Positions 5,601-6,896 of a DNA stretch of 6,896 bases are shown here, piece by piece. Made by a program: the position numbers and the translations under genes. The notes beneath the pieces were generated by a model, which was given only the letters and a program-made list of their open reading frames with translations, made no database searches and was not told the origin of the DNA. The stretch's first letter is position 1. Every line of letters starts with the position of its first letter. The stretch comes from an uncultured cyanobacterium (GTDB lineage Bacteria > Cyanobacteriota > Cyanobacteriia > Phormidesmidales > Phormidesmidaceae): contig CALHGI010000603.1 of the NCBI GenBank assembly GCA_938029995.1, forward strand, positions 1-6,896, given 5' to 3'.

Positions 5601-6896
5601 ATAACACATCCGCTTCCCAGGGGGGTGGCATTCTCAATCTGGCGACTACTACTGCGCAAGAGGGTGGCATTTTCAATCTGGCGAGTACTGAGCAAACGGT
5701 CGTGGCCATTTCAAACAGTTCCATTGTCGGCAATCAAGCCGCCACCGAAGGTGGAGGTATTGCCAATGCTAGCGACAACGACTCACAAAACTTAGCAGAG
5801 TTAACAATTACCAACAGCACCATTTCCAACAACCAGGCAGTGACCGGAGGCGGCATTGGCACAATCGGTTCGACCACACTCACCAATGTCACCATTGCAG
5901 AAAATATTGCTACTAGCTCAGGGGGTGGAATCGTTGCCACTTCAAGCACAGCTTCAACCCCAGAGTTAATTAACACCATTGTGGCCAATAACCAGGCCCG
6001 TACCAATCCTGATGTGCAAGGTCAGTTTATCGATCAAGGCAACAACCTGATTGGTATTGACCAAGGTAGCATGGGCTTTAATGCTAGTACCTTGGTGGGC
6101 ACCGCCCGTAATCCCCTTGATCCAAATCTGACAGCCCTTAATAATAACCTGGGTTTGTTTTCTCATCAGCTTCTTCCTGGTAGTCCTGCTGCCAACGCTG
6201 GTAACGACTCAGTGGCGACTACCCATGATCAACATGGACAGTCCAGAATCGTTGGTGGCACCGTCGATATCGGTGCAGTTGAAAGCGATATTCTCCCAGA
6301 CACAACCACCATTCTGGTGAGCTCCATGGACCCAGATCCTCTAGATCCTGGGACTGTAGATCCCACTGCCATAGACCCACCCTTATCTGATCCCCCAGAG
6401 TCTCCATCAGCACCAAACGCCCCAACGAGTCCTGCCCCATCCACTACGACACTGTCTCCAAGCGATGATCTGGCGGATATGGAACTGGTGGCTTTGACCA
6501 ATGGCAGTATTTTGAGACAAGAGACAAAATCTGACCAAGCCTTCCAGGCTGAGCAAGAGTCAACAGCGTTGACCCTACCCAATGGTCGCCTACGCTATTT
6601 TGATGAGGAAGCATTTCAATATTTAGAAGACTCCTTTAGTCAGGCGTACGAACAGTATTGGCAACTACCCCAAACAACACCTGTCACCTTGCCCTCTGTG
6701 CAAGCTATCCTGCAGGAGGCGAATCAAGCATATCAAACGGAAGCAGCTGTTATTTACGCTACTTTTGTGCCTCCGACTTCTCCCACTGATGATTCAGGCA
6801 ATCGGGTTGTGTTACCCCGCACTCAACAAACACCGACTCCAAATGATCAACTTTTACTACTTTTAGTGCTCCCCACTGGAGAACCAGTCCAATACC
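2552..6896 (+). CDS. Giant secreted TpsA-like haemagglutinin protein with Pmp-type beta-helix repeats and start of a CHAT domain (3' end beyond window)
   Basis: A continuous frame of 1,448 codons, open at the right edge. Layout by residue: Sec signal peptide (1-30, cleavage after ALA); TPS/haemagglutination-activity domain (about 31-150) with NLFHSF and NPTGLLFG; haemagglutinin-type beta-helix to about 410; junction GLWLIDPTELTVVD (412-425); Asn/Gly-rich beta-helix with about 20 GGGI/FxxN repeats (about 580-1130); choice-of-anchor Q-like module (about 1186-1245); Asp-Pro-rich linker (1258-1305); probable N-terminal part of a CHAT domain (about 1345 onward). Family knowledge: TPS domains direct export through an outer-membrane TpsB pore, and CHAT is a caspase-like fold. 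Inferred: a surface or released adhesin with a possible protease head. No cysteine and only three lysines were seen. An in-frame ATG at 2489 would add 21 residues; 2552 is preferred because it gives an ordinary signal peptide. No Shine-Dalgarno at either. No TpsB gene is in the window. Confidence 0.9.
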   Translation, partial: MGILAKATTVLALLPVVLGSSAVISDQALAETVISTGATTQVNLSDNGVVDISGGTQSAGNLFHSFQQFSLESQQTANFIVTATTDAIIGQVTGGTTSNIDGLLKVTGSNADLYLVNPTGLLFGPNARLDLGGSFTATTATHLGDGQQWFEVLSNPDDPTLLAPPSNFGFSRPGTIVNQGQLAVSDGHSLRLLGTQVTNLGTLSAPNGEVTLLAAEPGPTMHLGQRGGLLSLEIDPNAHLVDTLPTLITGGDLSHSDTLVVDHNGGITLVQSSPSNPPPASLMNAGAISTQGTTGGEINLLGNTIQVTDSTLNASGNSGGVIRIGGDYQGQGGLPAATHTHIAATTSLIADGVQWDGGQVIVWSDGITLFDGTISAQSAIGDGGLVETSGLNHLSIGEQATVTTAAPYGDNGLWLIDPTELTVVDIGGIGVISVDDNDPISSTINASTIVSALDNNNVTLQATETINVNAVIDASGNSINSSLLLDTATLNLNERITLQGSGQLSGTANTVNVGINGSVQNGVDAVTDGGTVNLAATTYRERNTITLDHALTLVGQGQNITVISGDVDNDGTGDHQVLQITSGGDNITLTGLTIRDGLSTSAGAGLENDGDNVLISDTSFFNNEVSSSFADGGAIHNRGSLTLLNTTFQENRSGSDGGAIDILQGSVEITNSYFGNNQANGHGGAIDLDPNGSLIISDTLFEFNTATDGAAIYLEGNVRLDSTELWTNTASMDGGGIFQNSGTLHITNSDLFDNQAENGGAIALNGTSTLRLDNTLFELNAATNQGGGIFQNNGMVTINDSYFLENTAENGGGGIHNNFSDNVVISGTNFIANQALNASGGGINNLGNITLTNSDLEGNAASFGGGIFNGASSVLTVTNGEFTSNQATNDGGGLYNNRGEILITNSGFESNNANRGGGLFNDGAATLNTVNFSANGAASDGGGLYNQFNAVSNISSGVFVENSAHTGGGIYNRGAANLLNSVILGNQATGLGSQNGGAGVFNTFGGILVVDDSLIANNTSASQGGGILNLATTTAQEGGIFNLASTEQTVVAISNSSIVGNQAATEGGGIANASDNDSQNLAELTITNSTISNNQAVTGGGIGTIGSTTLTNVTIAENIATSSGGGIVATSSTASTPELINTIVANNQARTNPDVQGQFIDQGNNLIGIDQGSMGFNASTLVGTARNPLDPNLTALNNNLGLFSHQLLPGSPAANAGNDSVATTHDQHGQSRIVGGTVDIGAVESDILPDTTTILVSSMDPDPLDPGTVDPTAIDPPLSDPPESPSAPNAPTSPAPSTTTLSPSDDLADMELVALTNGSILRQETKSDQAFQAEQESTALTLPNGRLRYFDEEAFQYLEDSFSQAYEQYWQLPQTTPVTLPSVQAILQEANQAYQTEAAVIYATFVPPTSPTDDSGNRVVLPRTQQTPTPNDQLLLLLVLPTGEPVQY
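2642..3001 (+). other. TPS / haemagglutination-activity domain
   Basis: Residues about 31-150 carry the marks of the filamentous haemagglutinin N-terminal domain: GNLFHSFQQFSL (60-71), the turn IIGQVTGG (88-95) followed by SNIDGLLKV, and LYLVNPTGLLFGPNARLDLGGSF (113-135), where NPTG is the family's NPxG element. In known systems this region is recognised by the POTRA domains of the TpsB transporter. Confidence 0.85.
4349..5941 (+). repeat. Array of about 20 Pmp-like GGGI/FxxN beta-helix repeats (coding)
   Basis: From about residue 600 to 1130 the protein repeats GG[AG][IL]-x-N...NSxFxxNxA. GG[AG]I/L/V-type turns fall near residues 632, 657, 683, 709, 734, 759, 786, 812, 840, 864, 891, 916, 941, 967, 997, 1024, 1038, 1067, 1099 and 1124. 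Spacing is mostly 24-29 residues. FxxN partners include FQEN, FGNN, FEFN, FLEN, FIAN, FTSN, FESN and FVEN. These are the two hallmarks of chlamydial polymorphic membrane protein repeats, expected to form a right-handed beta-helix. At DNA level the units differ through synonymous and other changes, so most of the array is old. Confidence 0.85.
5624..5701 (+). repeat. 39-base tandem duplication inside the beta-helix array
   Basis: Two adjacent units, 5624-5662 and 5663-5701, share their first 27 bases with two differences (GGTGGCATT-C/T-TCAATCTGGCGA-C/G-TACT); the rest has diverged. They encode GGILNLATTTAQE and GGIFNLASTEQTV. The 13-residue step is about half the normal period, so this pair lacks the NSxFxxN strand between successive GGI turns. 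Confidence 0.8.
6107..6286 (+). other. Choice-of-anchor Q-like module
   Basis: Residues about 1186-1245 run NPLDPNLTALNNNLGLFSHQ, then LLPGSPAANAGNDS and DQHGQSRIVGGTVDIGAVE. The pattern D..L..L..N.G....H.LLPGSPA.(D/N)AG....D..G..R...G.VDIGA.E is typical of the region that caps Asn/Gly-rich beta-helix proteins (choice-of-anchor Q type). It marks the end of the helix here. Confidence 0.7.
6323..6466 (+). other. Asp-Pro / Ser-Pro-rich linker
   Basis: Residues about 1258-1305 are low in complexity: DPDPLDPGTVDPTAIDPPLSDPP and then repeated SPSAP/TSPAPS-like steps. Such a stretch is expected to be extended and unstructured, and separates the beta-helix from the C-terminal domain. Confidence 0.75.
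6584..6896 (+). other. Probable N-terminal part of a CHAT (caspase-like) domain, cut by the window edge
   Basis: After the linker, residues 1345-1448 change character to a helical segment (YLEDSFSQAYEQYWQL), then SVQAILQEANQAYQTEAAVIYATFVPP and, after an insert, DQLLLLLVLPTGEPVQY. The order (helix; short helix; A-VIY-F-P strand; QL-LLLV-P-G-P hairpin) resembles the entry to CHAT domains in cyanobacterial haemagglutinin-like proteins. The catalytic His and Cys would lie further right, so activity cannot be judged. Confidence 0.65.

Overview
The window most likely comes from a cyanobacterium with mid-range GC (roughly 50% by eye). Three observations suggest this: a HIP1 octamer (GCGATCGC, 2204-2211), the absence of clear Shine-Dalgarno sequences before every gene, and a large secreted haemagglutinin-type protein whose domain layout is typical of cyanobacteria (TPS domain, a WLIDPTELTV junction, a Pmp-like beta-helix, then the start of a CHAT domain). 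The species cannot be named from the sequence alone.

Left part (1-1625, minus strand): two genes of ergothioneine synthesis form a tight unit. egtC (831-1625), a class II glutamine amidotransferase, comes first. egtB (1-853, running off the left edge), the non-haem iron sulfoxide synthase, overlaps its end by 23 bases. EgtB joins a thiol donor to hercynine, and EgtC removes the gamma-glutamyl group from the product. The pair together suggests the gamma-glutamylcysteine route.

Middle part (1626-2551): a 226-base gap holding a perfect 26-base palindrome; a small four-helix membrane protein of the DUF423 (YgdD/YwdK) family (1852-2232, minus strand); and a 319-base AT-rich divergent spacer with a 12-base palindrome and short repeats but no convincing promoter.

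Right part (2552-6896, plus strand): one uninterrupted reading frame of at least 1,448 codons, still open at the right edge. It encodes a Sec signal peptide, a two-partner-secretion (TpsA-like) haemagglutinin domain, a long Asn/Gly-rich beta-helix with about 20 GGGI/FxxN repeats, a choice-of-anchor Q-like module, an Asp-Pro-rich linker, and what looks like the beginning of a CHAT (caspase-like) domain. This is the most interesting item: a probable surface-delivered adhesin carrying a protease-type domain. The CHAT catalytic residues, the stop codon and any TpsB transporter lie outside the window.
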